Positions 52,579-62,483 of a stretch of DNA of 64,000 bases are shown here, in pieces. The translations under genes and the position numbers were made by a program. The notes under the pieces were generated by a model. That model did no database searches. It saw only the letters and a program-made list of their open reading frames with translations, and was not told the origin of the DNA. Location: assembly GCF_000191065.1 (NCBI RefSeq), contig NZ_GL872283.1:124001-188000 (forward strand), read 5' to 3'. This DNA is from Prevotella multiformis DSM 16608. GTDB lineage: Bacteria > Bacteroidota > Bacteroidia > Bacteroidales > Bacteroidaceae. Position 1 is the first letter of the stretch, and each line of letters opens with the position of its first letter.

Positions 52579-53682
52579 ATGGCATTAAAATGTGGTATAG
52601 TAGGACTGCCGAATGTCGGCAAGTCCACGCTTTTCAACTGTCTGAGCAGTGCCAAGGCACAGGCAGCCAACTTCCCTTTCTGTACGATTGAGCCGAACCT
52701 CGGTGTCATCACTGTTCCTGACGAGCGGCTGAACAAGCTGGCGGAGATTGTCCATCCGGGACGCATCGTTCCTGCTACCTGTGAGATTGTCGACATAGCA
52801 GGACTCGTAAAGGGTGCTTCAAAGGGCGAAGGACTGGGAAACAAGTTCCTTGGCAACATCCGTGAGTGCGATGCCATCATCCATGTCGTCCGCTGCTTCG
52901 AGGATGACAATGTGGTACGAGAGGGCGGCATGGCCGTCAATCCGGTTGAGGATAAGGAAATCATAGACACCGAACTGCAGCTCAAGGACCTCGAAACCAT
53001 CGAGTCGCAGCTCTCGAAACAGCAGAAGGTAGCCGCAGCAGGCAACAAGGAAGCCAAGCTGATGGTGTCTGTCCTGGAGGCTTATAAGGAAGTACTGGAG
53101 CAGGGGAAAAACGCCCGCAGCGTGGAGTTTGACAGCAAGGAGGAACAGCAGGCCGCCCACGACCTCTTCCTCCTGACGACAAAGCCGGTGCTTTATGTCT
53201 GCAACGTTGATGAGGACAGTGCCAAGACCGGCAACGAATACAGCCGGCAGATTGAGCAGATTGCCGCCGAGGAGGGAGCGGAGGCCATGGTCATCGCTGC
53301 CAAGACCGAGGAGGACATTGCGTCTCTCGACAGCTACGAGGACAAGAAGATGTTTCTGGAAGAGCTGGGACTGGAGGAGAGCGGCGTGAGCCGGCTCATC
53401 AAGAAGGCCTACCACCTGCTGAACCTCCAGACCTTCATCACCGCCGGAGAGATGGAGGTAAAGGCCTGGACCTTCCACAAAGGCTGGAAAGCTCCGCAGT
53501 GTGCCGGCGTCATCCACACCGACTTCGAGAAAGGTTTCATCCGTGCAGAGGTCATCAAGTACGACGACTACCTCAGGTATGGCTCAGAGGCTGCCATTCG
53601 CGAAGCCGGCAAACTCGGTATTGAAGGCAAGGATTACGTGGTGCAGGACGGCGACATCATGCACTTCAGGTTCAACGTATAG
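52579..53682 (+). CDS. ychF: Redox/ribosome-associated ATPase YchF
   Basis: 367 residues. The P-loop is GLPNVGKST at the N-terminus, with DIAGLVKGASKGEGLGNKFL as the G3/switch region and a C-terminal TGS domain (~280-367, TFITAGEMEVKAWTFHKG). YchF/OLA1 proteins prefer ATP over GTP and bind ribosomes, with a role in stress responses. The start at 52579 gives MALKCGIVGLPNVG. Confidence 0.96.
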   Translation: MALKCGIVGLPNVGKSTLFNCLSSAKAQAANFPFCTIEPNLGVITVPDERLNKLAEIVHPGRIVPATCEIVDIAGLVKGASKGEGLGNKFLGNIRECDAIIHVVRCFEDDNVVREGGMAVNPVEDKEIIDTELQLKDLETIESQLSKQQKVAAAGNKEAKLMVSVLEAYKEVLEQGKNARSVEFDSKEEQQAAHDLFLLTTKPVLYVCNVDEDSAKTGNEYSRQIEQIAAEEGAEAMVIAAKTEEDIASLDSYEDKKMFLEELGLEESGVSRLIKKAYHLLNLQTFITAGEMEVKAWTFHKGWKAPQCAGVIHTDFEKGFIRAEVIKYDDYLRYGSEAAIREAGKLGIEGKDYVVQDGDIMHFRFNV

Positions 53683-53778
53683 CGTCTTCCCCTCCATTCC
53701 TTCTCCAGACCGACGGTCACCGGCCGAATGCACCGGAGAGGGATTCGAGGATGAGGCTGTTCTGATTTCTTTTATCTT

Positions 53779-54621
53779 ATGAACAATCTACTTTACATCG
53801 CCTGGCAGCCCGAAGAGGTGATCTTCCGCATCGGCTCGGTTCCTGTCCGCTGGTACGGAATGTGCTGGCTCGTGGGACTTGTCCTGGGTTATTTTCTGAT
53901 GCAGTGGCTCTACAGGCGGCACAAATTCCCTGACGAGAAGTTCGACCCGCTTTTCCTCTATGTCTTCTTCGGCGTACTGGCAGGTGCCCGGTTGGGTCAC
54001 TGTCTCTTCTATGAGCCGCAGGACTTCCTCACTTCATGGGACGGATTCCTCTCCATCTTCATTCCTTTCCACCACCTTGCCGACGGATCGTGGAAATACG
54101 TGGGCTATCAGGGGCTGGCATCCCACGGCGGAGTGGCCGGACTGCTCATCGCACTCTACCTCTACATCCGCCGGTCGGGGATGAACACCTGGGTGGTGCT
54201 CGATTTCTTCGGCATCTGCTCGGGCATCACGGCCTGTTTTATCCGGCTTGGAAACCTGATGAATTCGGAAATCATCGGCAAGGTGACGGACGTGCCGTGG
54301 GCGTTCATCTTCTACAATGTCGACACCCACCCGCGCCATCCCGGGCAGCTCTATGAAGCCATTGCTTACCTCGTATTCTTCGTTGTCATCTTCCTGATTT
54401 ACCGGAAACATCCGGAGAAGGTCGGGACAGGGCTCTACTTCGGTCTCTGCCTCACGCTTATTTTCACTTTCCGTTTCGTCATCGAATACACCAAGGAAGT
54501 ACAGGAAGCCTTCGAGGCAGGCTTGCCCATCGACATGGGGCAGATTCTCAGCCTTCCGCTCATCGCCCTCGGTGTGTGGGCCATCCTGCGGTCGAGAGGA
54601 AGGCAGTACAGTCAGCCGTAA
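53779..54621 (+). CDS. lgt: Prolipoprotein diacylglyceryl transferase
   Basis: 280 residues with about seven membrane segments. The Lgt signature is present: GYQGLASHGGVAGLL, then RLGNLMNSEIIG and HPRHPGQLYEA. It moves diacylglycerol from phospholipid to the lipobox Cys of prolipoproteins in the inner membrane, the first step for the lipoproteins predicted in this window. A strong palindrome follows. Confidence 0.96.
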   Translation: MNNLLYIAWQPEEVIFRIGSVPVRWYGMCWLVGLVLGYFLMQWLYRRHKFPDEKFDPLFLYVFFGVLAGARLGHCLFYEPQDFLTSWDGFLSIFIPFHHLADGSWKYVGYQGLASHGGVAGLLIALYLYIRRSGMNTWVVLDFFGICSGITACFIRLGNLMNSEIIGKVTDVPWAFIFYNVDTHPRHPGQLYEAIAYLVFFVVIFLIYRKHPEKVGTGLYFGLCLTLIFTFRFVIEYTKEVQEAFEAGLPIDMGQILSLPLIALGVWAILRSRGRQYSQP

Positions 54622-54731
54622 CAGGCCGTCAGACCGCCACTGCCCCGCATTTTGTGCCCATCCGGGGCGGAGCAGGCAGTACGGAAGCCCCATTCCTATG
54701 GCTGTCAGCAGCCGGCCAGGATAGACAAAGG

Positions 54732-54777
54732 AACCGGAAAAGGTGTGCTGGAATATTCCGGCACACCTTTTCCGGTT
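54732..54777. terminator. Bidirectional terminator between lgt and the YbjQ-like gene
   Basis: AACCGGAAAAGGTGTGC pairs fully with GCACACCTTTTCCGGTT, and the centre (TGGAATATTCCG) also pairs with one G-T. It serves two convergent genes. Confidence 0.75.
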
Positions 54778-54791
54778 TCTCCCGTACAGGC

Positions 54792-55112
54792 CTATACGAT
54801 ACTCACCGCCGTACCGGAACACGTCACCATGAGCATCGAACCGCCCTGTCCGACGGTCTCGTAATCGAGGTCGATGCCGACAATGGCGTTGGCTCCCAGC
54901 TCTTCCGCCCGCTGCATCATCTCCTGAAGTGACGTGTCCTTGGCTTCACGGAGCACTTTCTCGTAGGCACCGCTGCGCCCGCCGATGAAGTCGCGGATGC
55001 CGGCAAGGAAGTCCTTGAAAACGTTTGCACCGATGATGGTCTCGCCTGTTACCAGTCCTTTGTACGCTTGGATGGGATGACCTTCAATGGTCGGAGTTGT
55101 CGTGATAATCAT
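54792..55112 (-). CDS. YbjQ/UPF0145 family protein
   Basis: 106 residues (start [20 protein letters not shown]), covering the whole family: GEAIIGA-like [19 protein letters not shown] and [20 protein letters not shown]. These small proteins form pentamers; a heavy-metal-binding role was once suggested but the function is unknown. The gene is on its own, convergent with lgt and divergent from cysS. Confidence 0.9.
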   Translation of the reverse strand: MIITTTPTIEGHPIQAYKGLVTGETIIGANVFKDFLAGIRDFIGGRSGAYEKVLREAKDTSLQEMMQRAEELGANAIVGIDLDYETVGQGGSMLMVTCSGTAVSIV

Positions 55113-55232
55113 AAGATTTTGTTTTTGATTGTTTCTGAAAACGAACGGCAGCTTCCCTGCACGGGCAGGACCGCCGTGCGGCAAAGGTAGCAAAAAGACC
55201 GCACAATTGTATGAAGGCTGATAATAATTTTG

Positions 55233-55240
55233 TAATTTTG
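55233..55240 (+). promoter_or_regulatory. cysS promoter -7 box
   Basis: TAATTTTG, 28 bases before the cysS ATG. Confidence 0.55.
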
Positions 55241-55268
55241 CAACATAAAGATTATAAACAGCTCTCTT

Positions 55269-56756
55269 ATGCAAGACTTGGTTATTTACAATACGCTGCA
55301 CCGGAAGAAGGAACTCTTCCAACCGACAGCAGCTCCCCACGTGGGCATGTATGTCTGCGGACCTACCGTTTACGGCGATCCGCACCTCGGGCATGCCCGC
55401 CCTGCCATCACCTTCGACATTCTCTTCCGCTATCTGAGGCACATCGGGTACAAGGTGCGCTACGTGCGCAACATCACTGATGTGGGACATCTGGAACATG
55501 ATGCGGACGAAGGCGACGACAAAATAGAGAAGAAGGCACGCCTCGAACAGCTGGAACCGATGGAAATCGCGCAGCATTACACCAACCGTTACCACGATGC
55601 GATGCGTGCGCTGAACGTCCTTCCGCCGAGCATCGAGCCGCACGCAACAGGCCACATCATCGAGCAGGAAGAGCTTGTAAAGCAGATTCTTGCCAACGGA
55701 TATGCCTATGAAAGCAACGGCAGTATTTACTTCGATGTGGAGAAATACGACAAGGACCACCACTACGGCATCCTCTCCGGGCGCAACCTCACCGACATGA
55801 TCAACAACTCGCGCGAGCTGGCGGGAGTAGGTGAGAAGCACAACCAGGCCGACTTCGCCCTCTGGAAGCGTGCCATGCCGGAACACATCATGCGCTGGCC
55901 CTCGCCGTGGAGCGACGGATTCCCCGGCTGGCACTGCGAGTGTACGGCGATGGGACGGAAGTATCTGGGCGAACACTTCGACATCCACGGCGGGGGAATG
56001 GACCTCATCTTCCCGCACCATGAGTGCGAGATCGCACAGGCCGTGGCCTCCCAGGGCGACCAGATGGTGAAGTACTGGATGCACAACAACATGATCACCA
56101 TCAACGGACAGAAGATGGGCAAGTCGCTCGGCAACTTCATCACGCTCGAACAGTTCTTCACCGGCAGGCACGAGACGCTCACGCAGCCCTATTCGCCCAT
56201 GACCATCCGCTTCTTCATCCTCTCGGCGCATTACCGCGGGACGGTCGACTTCTCCAACGAAGCGCTGCAGGCTGCCGAGAAGGGCTATGAACGGCTGATG
56301 AACGGCATTGAAGACCTGGCCCGCATCCAGGCCTCCGCAGCCTCCGACGGAAATACCGGCAAGTTCGTATCGGCCTTCCGGAAGAAGTGCTACGAGGCGA
56401 TGAACGACGACCTGATGACACCTGCCGTCATCTCGGAACTCTTCGAGGCCTGCCATCTTGTGAACATCCTCATCGACCACAAAGCGCAGATTTCTGCCGG
56501 TGACCTCAAGGAACTCACGGAGGCGATGCACCTCTTCGCCTTCGACATCCTCGGTCTGAAGAACGAGCGCAGTGCCGACAATGATGCCCGTGAGGAGGCT
56601 TATGGAAAGGTTGTCGATATGGTGCTCGACCTCCGTGCCAAGGCGAAGGCCGAGAAGAACTGGGCTGTCAGCGACCAGATCCGCGACGCCCTCTCCGCTG
56701 CCGGCTTCCAGGTGAAGGACACCAAGGACGGTGTCACGTGGAAGCTCGACCGCTGA
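55269..56756 (+). CDS. cysS: Cysteinyl-tRNA synthetase
   Basis: 495 residues. The HIGH motif is in [16 protein letters not shown] and the KMSKS motif reads KMGKS ([11 protein letters not shown]). Zinc ligands are seen in [15 protein letters not shown] and HHECEIAQ. A helical anticodon-binding part follows. It attaches cysteine to tRNA-Cys. A long imperfect hairpin follows the stop. Confidence 0.97.
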   Translation: MQDLVIYNTLHRKKELFQPTAAPHVGMYVCGPTVYGDPHLGHARPAITFDILFRYLRHIGYKVRYVRNITDVGHLEHDADEGDDKIEKKARLEQLEPMEIAQHYTNRYHDAMRALNVLPPSIEPHATGHIIEQEELVKQILANGYAYESNGSIYFDVEKYDKDHHYGILSGRNLTDMINNSRELAGVGEKHNQADFALWKRAMPEHIMRWPSPWSDGFPGWHCECTAMGRKYLGEHFDIHGGGMDLIFPHHECEIAQAVASQGDQMVKYWMHNNMITINGQKMGKSLGNFITLEQFFTGRHETLTQPYSPMTIRFFILSAHYRGTVDFSNEALQAAEKGYERLMNGIEDLARIQASAASDGNTGKFVSAFRKKCYEAMNDDLMTPAVISELFEACHLVNILIDHKAQISAGDLKELTEAMHLFAFDILGLKNERSADNDAREEAYGKVVDMVLDLRAKAKAEKNWAVSDQIRDALSAAGFQVKDTKDGVTWKLDR

Positions 56757-56780
56757 ACAGGTCCGTCCTGTACACACAGA

Positions 56781-56855
56781 AACGCAGGGACGCACGGTCC
56801 TTTGTCCGCCGGAAAGGCTGCTTATGGACAAATCCATCCGTGTCGTCCCTGCGTT
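56781..56855 (+). terminator. Long hairpin after cysS
   Basis: AACGCAGGGACG (56781-56792) pairs with CGTCCCTGCGTT (56844-56855), with TTTGTCC and GGACAAA pairing inside. No clear T run follows. Confidence 0.5.
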
Positions 56856-56920
56856 CCTGCGTTTCTGACCGAACCATTATGCAGGCATCCCCCTATTGGG
56901 GGATAAACCTTATTTATATG

Positions 56921-57512
56921 GGTTCTTCCGTTAAATGCGCGGATGCTCTTCGTATAGCTTTAGCGGAAAAACCAGAGTGATTCATTCAACAAAAACATGG
57001 TCAGGACCGTCAACTGGCTATCATCATCCTCCGATGCAAAAGGCTTTTCATTTTAATACATTGAAAATACAGACAAGGTCTTGAAAAACCATTACATAAT
57101 TTCAGACGGATCATCTGCAAATATAAAAAAAACGTACAAAAAGCAAGTTTCTAACCAGCAGTAAATCAATTGGTTGCCAAGCCGTTTTAAAAAGGTGCCT
57201 GATTGGGCTTCAAAAGGGCGTTAGTAACACGCTAAAAGGGCATCTGTTGCAGGCCAATCAGGCATCTTTTAGAGGCTAAAAGGGCATGTGTTGCTTTGCG
57301 TTGCATGAAAACAGTTTACAAATACCGATGATAGGGGAATAAGCTGTCTGTAGAAGACGGGCTGATGGACAGGCATCGTATCTATCTGTCTTTCCTGCAT
57401 TTTATCCCGTAGTTTATCCTCCTTTGCAAGGCCATCCGATTTTGGACAGTCATGCCATGCAAGTGCATAAGCCTTTCATCAGTTTCCAATCTACGCATTT
57501 AGCGGAAGAACC
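56921..57512 (-). mobile_element. MITE-like element, copy D
   Basis: 592 bp, inverted relative to copy A. GGTTCTTCCGTTAAATG begins it and GCATTTAGCGGAAGAACC ends it. The flanks TTTATATG and CTTATATA agree at six of eight positions, consistent with an aged target duplication. End hairpin 56921-56973, core hairpin 57189-57270 and, on the minus strand, TATATTTGC at 57117-57125. Confidence 0.87.
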
Positions 57513-57639
57513 CTTATATAGCCTATCGGGGGGCTGCCCGGCTATTCCGGCCCATAGAAGCCGACCGCCGGCATCCTGCCATATAGCGACAGGACGGAAG
57601 CTGCCTTCCCCCTCTTGCCGAAGCACTGGTGGACGTCAC

Positions 57640-57735
57640 GTGCCAGACCGCCGGAAGACACCGGCCGTGCTGATGCCCGTCATGGGGAACCGGCGGCAGA
57701 CACCGTTCATGTTGACGACCCCCCTGCGACCGTAA
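57640..57735. repeat. GC-rich intergenic repeat, type 2, partial copy 3
   Basis: CCGGCCGTGCTGATGCCCGTCA followed by CAGACACCG resembles the first half of 38120-38265. The similarity is partial. The rest of 57513-57770 holds nothing recognisable. Confidence 0.3.
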
Positions 57736-57770
57736 CCTCACCTAAACCGGCTTCATGACGGTACGGCGCA

Positions 57771-60050
57771 TTACCTCCTGCGCCTTTTCTTTCCCTTTTT
57801 CCTTCCATATCCGGCCGCATCGGCTGCTGCTGCCTGCCTGACCTTCGGCGGACGGCCGTCGTCGAGCGTGAAGTCGAGCTGGCGACGTTCCAGGTCAGCT
57901 TTCGCCACCTGGATGCGGACGGGATCGCCGAACCGGTAGACGTGGTGATGCCGTCGGCCGACAAGGCAGTAGTTTTTCTCGTCGAACTCATAATAGTCAT
58001 CATCGAGGTCGCGCATCGGTATCATGCCCTCGCAGTGGTTCTCATCGATCTCCGCATAGATGCCGAAGCTCTGGATGCCGGAGATGTGTGCATCGTAGCA
58101 TTCACCGATGCGGTCGCCCATGAACTCCACCATCTTGTACTTGATGGAATCGCGTTCCGCATTCTGGGCAACGAGCTCCATGTCCGAACAATGCTCGCAC
58201 AGATCCTCGTAATGCTCCTTGTTGGCAGACCGCCCGCCCTGCTGGTAGCGCGTGATCAGGCGGTGGACCATCGTATCCGGGTAACGCCGGATCGGCGAGG
58301 TGAAGTGGGTGTAATAGTCAAAGGCCAGTCCGAAGTGTCCGATGTTGTGTGTGGTGTACTTCGCCTTCATCATCGAACGGAGCGCGATCATCTGTATCAC
58401 TTTCGCCTCCCGCTTGCCCTGCACCTCGTCCATCAGCTTGTTCAGCGCACGGGCAGTAGCCCCCTTGGTGCTGGACGACTTGAGCTTGTAGCCGAATTTG
58501 GCGGTAAATTCACGCAGGTTCTCGAACTTCTGCGGGTCGGGATTGTCATGGACACGGTAAGGAAGGGTCTTCGCTTTCTTCCCTTTCTCCGTTATTCCGA
58601 TGCTTTCGGCCACAGTCTTGTTGGCCAGGAGCATGAATTCCTCGATGAGCTTGTTTGCATCCTTCGACCGCTTGAAGTAACAGCGGATGGGCTTCCCTTT
58701 CTCATCCACGTCGAAGTGGAGCTCTTCCGAGTCGAACTTGACGCTCCCCTTCTTGAAGCGGCGGGCACGGAGAAGTTTCGCAAGGCGGTCGAGCGTAATC
58801 ACCTCTTCGGCATATTCGCCCTTGTAACCGGCTTTCCCGGGCTTCGGGGCAGGCTCGCCCGTACCGTCCACCACCCCATTGTCCTCCAGCAGCTGCTGTG
58901 CCTCTTCGTAGGCATAACGGCGGTTCGACTTGATGACAGTATGCACGATGCGGTAAGCCTTCACGTTGGCCTCCTCATCCAGGTTGAAGATGCAGCTGAA
59001 AGCGAGCTTTTCCTCGTCCGGGCGGAGCGAACAGATGAAGTTGCACAGCCGCTCGGGAAGCATCGGGATGGTGCGGTCGACGAGATAGACCGATGTCGCC
59101 CTCTGCTGCGCCTCACGGTCGATGATATCTCCTTCCTTCACATAATGCGACACGTCGGCGATGTGTACGCCCACTTCCCACAGTCCGTTCTTCAGCTTCC
59201 GGACAGAGAGCGCATCGTCGAAGTCCTTTGCATCCTTCGGGTCTATCGTGCAGGTCCACACGTCCCGGAAGTCCTCCCGTTCCTTGAAGTCCTGCTCCGT
59301 AATCTCGGCACTGATCTTCTCGGCAGCCTGTTCGACACGTTTCGGATACTTGTAAGGCAGACCGTACTGGGCGAGGATGGTGTTCATCTCCACGTCGTTG
59401 TCGCCGGCCTTGCCCAGCACATCCACCACCTCGCCCACGAGGTTCTTGTGGTCGGCATCCGGCCACCTGGTAATCTTCACCAGCGCACGGTCGTCCGTCT
59501 TCCCGCCTTTCAGCTTCTTCTTCGGAATCAGGATGTCATGGATGAAGAGGTTCTCCTGTGTTACGAGGAAGGCAATGTCCTTCTCGACCCGCAACCTTCC
59601 TACGAAGGTGTCTTTCTTCCGTTGCAGTATCTCGATGACCATTGCCTCCTTTATGTGGTTCTGACGGCGGGCCATGAACTGTACCCGCACATGGTCGCCG
59701 TTCAGGGCAGCCATGGAGTTGCGTTCGGAGACGAAGACCGGTGTTCCGCCGTCATCGGGCAGGAACGTATTCTTGCCGTTCGCCTTCCGGATGAACGTAC
59801 CTTCCTGCACCTGTCCCTTGGTGTTGAGCGTATAAGCGCCGTCGCCCACCTTCGACAGGAAGTCGTCCCAGGCCATCTCCTCCATCACGTCTATTGCCAG
59901 CATCTTGGCCGGATGCGTCTTCAGTTTCAGTGCATGGAATATCTGTTTGAAGCTGAATGTCTCGTCGGGTTGCGACTGGAAGAGAGCGGTCAGCTTCTCC
60001 GAAAGCTGCTTCTTGGTCAGTCGCCTGCTGTCTTTCTTTTCTTTCCTCAT
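57771..60050 (-). CDS. rnr: Ribonuclease R
   Basis: 759 residues from the ATG at 60050, which gives the normal MRKEKKDSRRLTKKQLSEKL; the open frame goes on upstream but does not resemble RNase R. Order: helix-turn-helix-like N-terminus, cold-shock domains, RNB nuclease (TIDPKDAKDFDDALSV with four Asp; then LPYRVHDNPDPQKFENL), S1 domain and a very basic tail (GRKKGKKRRRR). It degrades structured RNA from the 3' end. Confidence 0.96.
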   Translation of the reverse strand: MRKEKKDSRRLTKKQLSEKLTALFQSQPDETFSFKQIFHALKLKTHPAKMLAIDVMEEMAWDDFLSKVGDGAYTLNTKGQVQEGTFIRKANGKNTFLPDDGGTPVFVSERNSMAALNGDHVRVQFMARRQNHIKEAMVIEILQRKKDTFVGRLRVEKDIAFLVTQENLFIHDILIPKKKLKGGKTDDRALVKITRWPDADHKNLVGEVVDVLGKAGDNDVEMNTILAQYGLPYKYPKRVEQAAEKISAEITEQDFKEREDFRDVWTCTIDPKDAKDFDDALSVRKLKNGLWEVGVHIADVSHYVKEGDIIDREAQQRATSVYLVDRTIPMLPERLCNFICSLRPDEEKLAFSCIFNLDEEANVKAYRIVHTVIKSNRRYAYEEAQQLLEDNGVVDGTGEPAPKPGKAGYKGEYAEEVITLDRLAKLLRARRFKKGSVKFDSEELHFDVDEKGKPIRCYFKRSKDANKLIEEFMLLANKTVAESIGITEKGKKAKTLPYRVHDNPDPQKFENLREFTAKFGYKLKSSSTKGATARALNKLMDEVQGKREAKVIQMIALRSMMKAKYTTHNIGHFGLAFDYYTHFTSPIRRYPDTMVHRLITRYQQGGRSANKEHYEDLCEHCSDMELVAQNAERDSIKYKMVEFMGDRIGECYDAHISGIQSFGIYAEIDENHCEGMIPMRDLDDDYYEFDEKNYCLVGRRHHHVYRFGDPVRIQVAKADLERRQLDFTLDDGRPPKVRQAAAADAAGYGRKKGKKRRRR

Positions 60051-60240
60051 AGTGGAATCAATCGTTTGGCCCCAAGTCACAGGTCTCTCCGGAGACATCT
60101 GCAGCAGCCATGGATAATGATGTACGAAGCCTCGGAAGAGACGGCCGGCAGAACGGCTGCAACCTGTCGCTATACGTACAAAACACATGAAGGGGGTGAC
60201 TTGAGTTTTGTTATTTTCCACAAAGTAACGAAAAAGTTTG

Positions 60241-60260
60241 TATCTTTGCAAACGTTTGCA
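60241..60260 (+). promoter_or_regulatory. Epimerase promoter with overlapping LacI-type palindrome
   Basis: TATCTTTG (-7 box, 60241-60248) is directly followed by the perfect 14-bp palindrome TGCAAACGTTTGCA (60247-60260), a LacI/GalR-like operator form lying over the transcription start. The ATG is 11 bases further on. Confidence 0.5.
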
Positions 60261-60271
60261 ACAAATTTTTA

Positions 60272-61261
60272 ATGAAAAAGATACTCATAACAGGTGCGTC
60301 AGGCTTCATCGGCTCCTTCATCGTGGAAGAAGCGCTGCTGAAAGGCATGGAAACCTGGGCTGCCGTACGCCCTTCCTCCTCACGGGAATACCTGCGGGAT
60401 GAGCGTATTCATTTCATAGAATTAGACTTCTCATCCGTCGACAGACTGAAGGAACAGCTCTCGGGACATGCGTTTGACTATGTAGTCCACGCCGCGGGCG
60501 TGACGAAATGTCTGGACAAAGAAGACTTCTTCCGTGTCAACCGTGACGGAACCCGCAAGCTCGTGCAGGCGCTCCAGGAGCTCGGACAGCCTCTGGAACG
60601 CTTTGTCTTCCTGTCAAGTCTCAGCATCTTCGGCGCTATCAGGGAACAGCAGCCTTACGGGGAGATTGAACCTACGGACACGCCGCGGCCCAACACGGCG
60701 TACGGAAAGAGCAAGCTGGAGGCGGAGGCTTCGATTCCCTCCTCCTTCCCTTGCGTCATCCTGCGACCCACCGGCGTGTACGGGCCTCGCGAAAAGGACT
60801 ACTTCCTGATGGCGAAGAGCATCCAGGGACACACCGACTTCGCCGCAGGCTACCGCCGGCAGGACATCACCTTCGTCTATGTAAAGGATGTCGTGCAGGC
60901 CGTTTTCCTCGCCCTCGACCACGGGAAGACAGGCAGCGCCTACTTCCTGAGCGACGGCAACGTCTACCGGAGCACCGACTTCAGCGACCTCATCCATGAG
61001 GAACTGGGCCGTCCGTGGCGGATCCGCATCACCGCCCCCCTCTGGCTACTGCGCATCGTGACGTTCTTCGGCGACCTTGCCGGACACCTCACAGGCAGGA
61101 TCTCGGCCTTGAACAACGACAAGTACCAGATACTCCGACAACGCAACTGGCGCTGCAACATCCGTCCCGCAATTGAGGAACTGGGCTACCGCCCGCAGTA
61201 CGACCTCAGGCGGGGAGTGAAGGAGACCATAGCCTGGTACAAGAAGGCCGGCTGGCTGTAA
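60272..61261 (+). CDS. NAD-dependent epimerase/dehydratase family protein
   Basis: 329 residues of an extended short-chain dehydrogenase. The NAD(P)-binding GASGFIG is at residues 7-13, the catalytic Tyr-Lys in AYGKSKLEAE (about 150), and RPTGVYGPR follows. Members act on nucleotide sugars or on lipid/sterol-like substrates; the substrate is not predictable. Residues 250-290 carry a hydrophobic stretch (APLWLLRIVTFFGDLAGHL), which suggests membrane contact. The PAP2 gene starts 26 bases downstream, so both are likely one operon. Confidence 0.87.
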   Translation: MKKILITGASGFIGSFIVEEALLKGMETWAAVRPSSSREYLRDERIHFIELDFSSVDRLKEQLSGHAFDYVVHAAGVTKCLDKEDFFRVNRDGTRKLVQALQELGQPLERFVFLSSLSIFGAIREQQPYGEIEPTDTPRPNTAYGKSKLEAEASIPSSFPCVILRPTGVYGPREKDYFLMAKSIQGHTDFAAGYRRQDITFVYVKDVVQAVFLALDHGKTGSAYFLSDGNVYRSTDFSDLIHEELGRPWRIRITAPLWLLRIVTFFGDLAGHLTGRISALNNDKYQILRQRNWRCNIRPAIEELGYRPQYDLRRGVKETIAWYKKAGWL

Positions 61262-61286
61262 GCGGCCTGCCGTACCTGCCAGTCCA

Positions 61287-62261
61287 ATGACAACAGAAAC
61301 AATGAAACAACTATTCAGATTAGAAAAGCATCCCGTAAAGGGACTCATGGCTTTTGAATGGGTGGCAATGGGCTACCTGCTGCTGACGCTTTTCCTCATA
61401 CTCTTCATGTACACCAGCATGAAGAATCCGCAGGCAATGCTCCTCGGAAGACTCCGTATCATCGCCCTGACCGCCGCCATGTGGATCGTCTACCGCATGG
61501 CACCCTGCCGGCTGACCCGCTTCGCACGTGTCGCCGTGCAGATGGCACTGCTCGCCTGGTGGTATCCGGACACTTACGAGATCAACCGTCACCTGCCCAA
61601 CCTCGACCATGTCTTTGCCGCCTGGGAACAGTCGCTCTTCGGCTGCCAGCCCGCCTTGCTCTTTTCAAAGGTTCTCCCCGGTCATGTCTTCAGCGAGCTG
61701 TTCGACATGGGGTATGCCGCCTATTACCCGATGATCGCCGCGACAGCCGTCTATTACTTCGGATGGAAATACCGGGAGTTCAACCGGGCGGCCTTCATCA
61801 TCCTGGCTTCCTTCTTTATCTATTACGTTGTCTTCATCTTCGTGCCTGTCGCCGGACCTACCTTCTATTACAAGGCGGTAGGATTGCAGAACATCACGGC
61901 GGGTGTCTTCCCCAGTCTGCACGGTTACTTCAACCACCACCAGGCGTGCCTGCCCAGTCCGGGATTCACCGACGGCATATTCTATCATCTCGTCGAAGAT
62001 GCCAAGGCCGCCGGCGAACGCCCGACGGCCGCCTTCCCGAGTTCGCACGTGGGCGTCAGCACCATCTGCATGCTGCTCCTCTGGCACGACCGCAACTACC
62101 GGCTGCTTGCCGTCCTCGCACCTTTCTATCTCCTGCTGTGCTGTGCCACCGTCTATATCCAGGCACATTACCTCGTTGATGCCATCGCCGGCTTCCTCAC
62201 GGCCTGCATCCTCTTTGCCATCCTCCTGCGGGTATCGCGTCCGATGATGAACAAGGAGTGA
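61287..62261 (+). CDS. PAP2 superfamily membrane protein, AUR1/IPC-synthase-like
   Basis: 324 residues (an alternative ATG is at 61302). Six or seven membrane segments. The PAP2 motifs are ERPTAAFPSSHVG (motif 2, around residue 240) and YIQAHYLVDAIAG (motif 3); the first motif is not clear. The long N-terminal half and the GYAAYYPM segment recall the AUR1-type PAP2_3 group, which moves phospho-inositol or similar head groups onto lipids. It might therefore serve sphingolipid or other lipid head-group exchange, or be a plain phosphatase. It follows the epimerase by 26 bases. Confidence 0.82.
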   Translation: MTTETMKQLFRLEKHPVKGLMAFEWVAMGYLLLTLFLILFMYTSMKNPQAMLLGRLRIIALTAAMWIVYRMAPCRLTRFARVAVQMALLAWWYPDTYEINRHLPNLDHVFAAWEQSLFGCQPALLFSKVLPGHVFSELFDMGYAAYYPMIAATAVYYFGWKYREFNRAAFIILASFFIYYVVFIFVPVAGPTFYYKAVGLQNITAGVFPSLHGYFNHHQACLPSPGFTDGIFYHLVEDAKAAGERPTAAFPSSHVGVSTICMLLLWHDRNYRLLAVLAPFYLLLCCATVYIQAHYLVDAIAGFLTACILFAILLRVSRPMMNKE

Positions 62262-62483
62262 ACCGGGCAGACCGGGCGGGGAAGCGGTGGGCTTAAGGCA
62301 TGTTCTTAGAACCTGCCTCAAAGGGAAGCGGCCTGCTTTATCCGGCCGGTGTATCACCGGGCAGCGCAACTCAGACTACAGAGAAGTTGATGCGTCCAAA
62401 GTCGGGATTCAAATTGCAGACGATGACCGACTGGAAAAACTGTCATCCTGCGGCTGCGAATCATGACGGGAAAAGCCCCGGTG

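Noticed and set aside
60051-60251. N-terminal extension of RNase R from 60251
   Set aside because: The added residues do not resemble RNase R, and the ATG at 60050 gives the standard beginning.
62371-62445. Minus-strand run reading FQSVIVCNLNPDFGRINFSVV before a stop
   Set aside because: It looks protein-like but is preceded by a stop after ~24 codons and has no start; too short to call a pseudogene.
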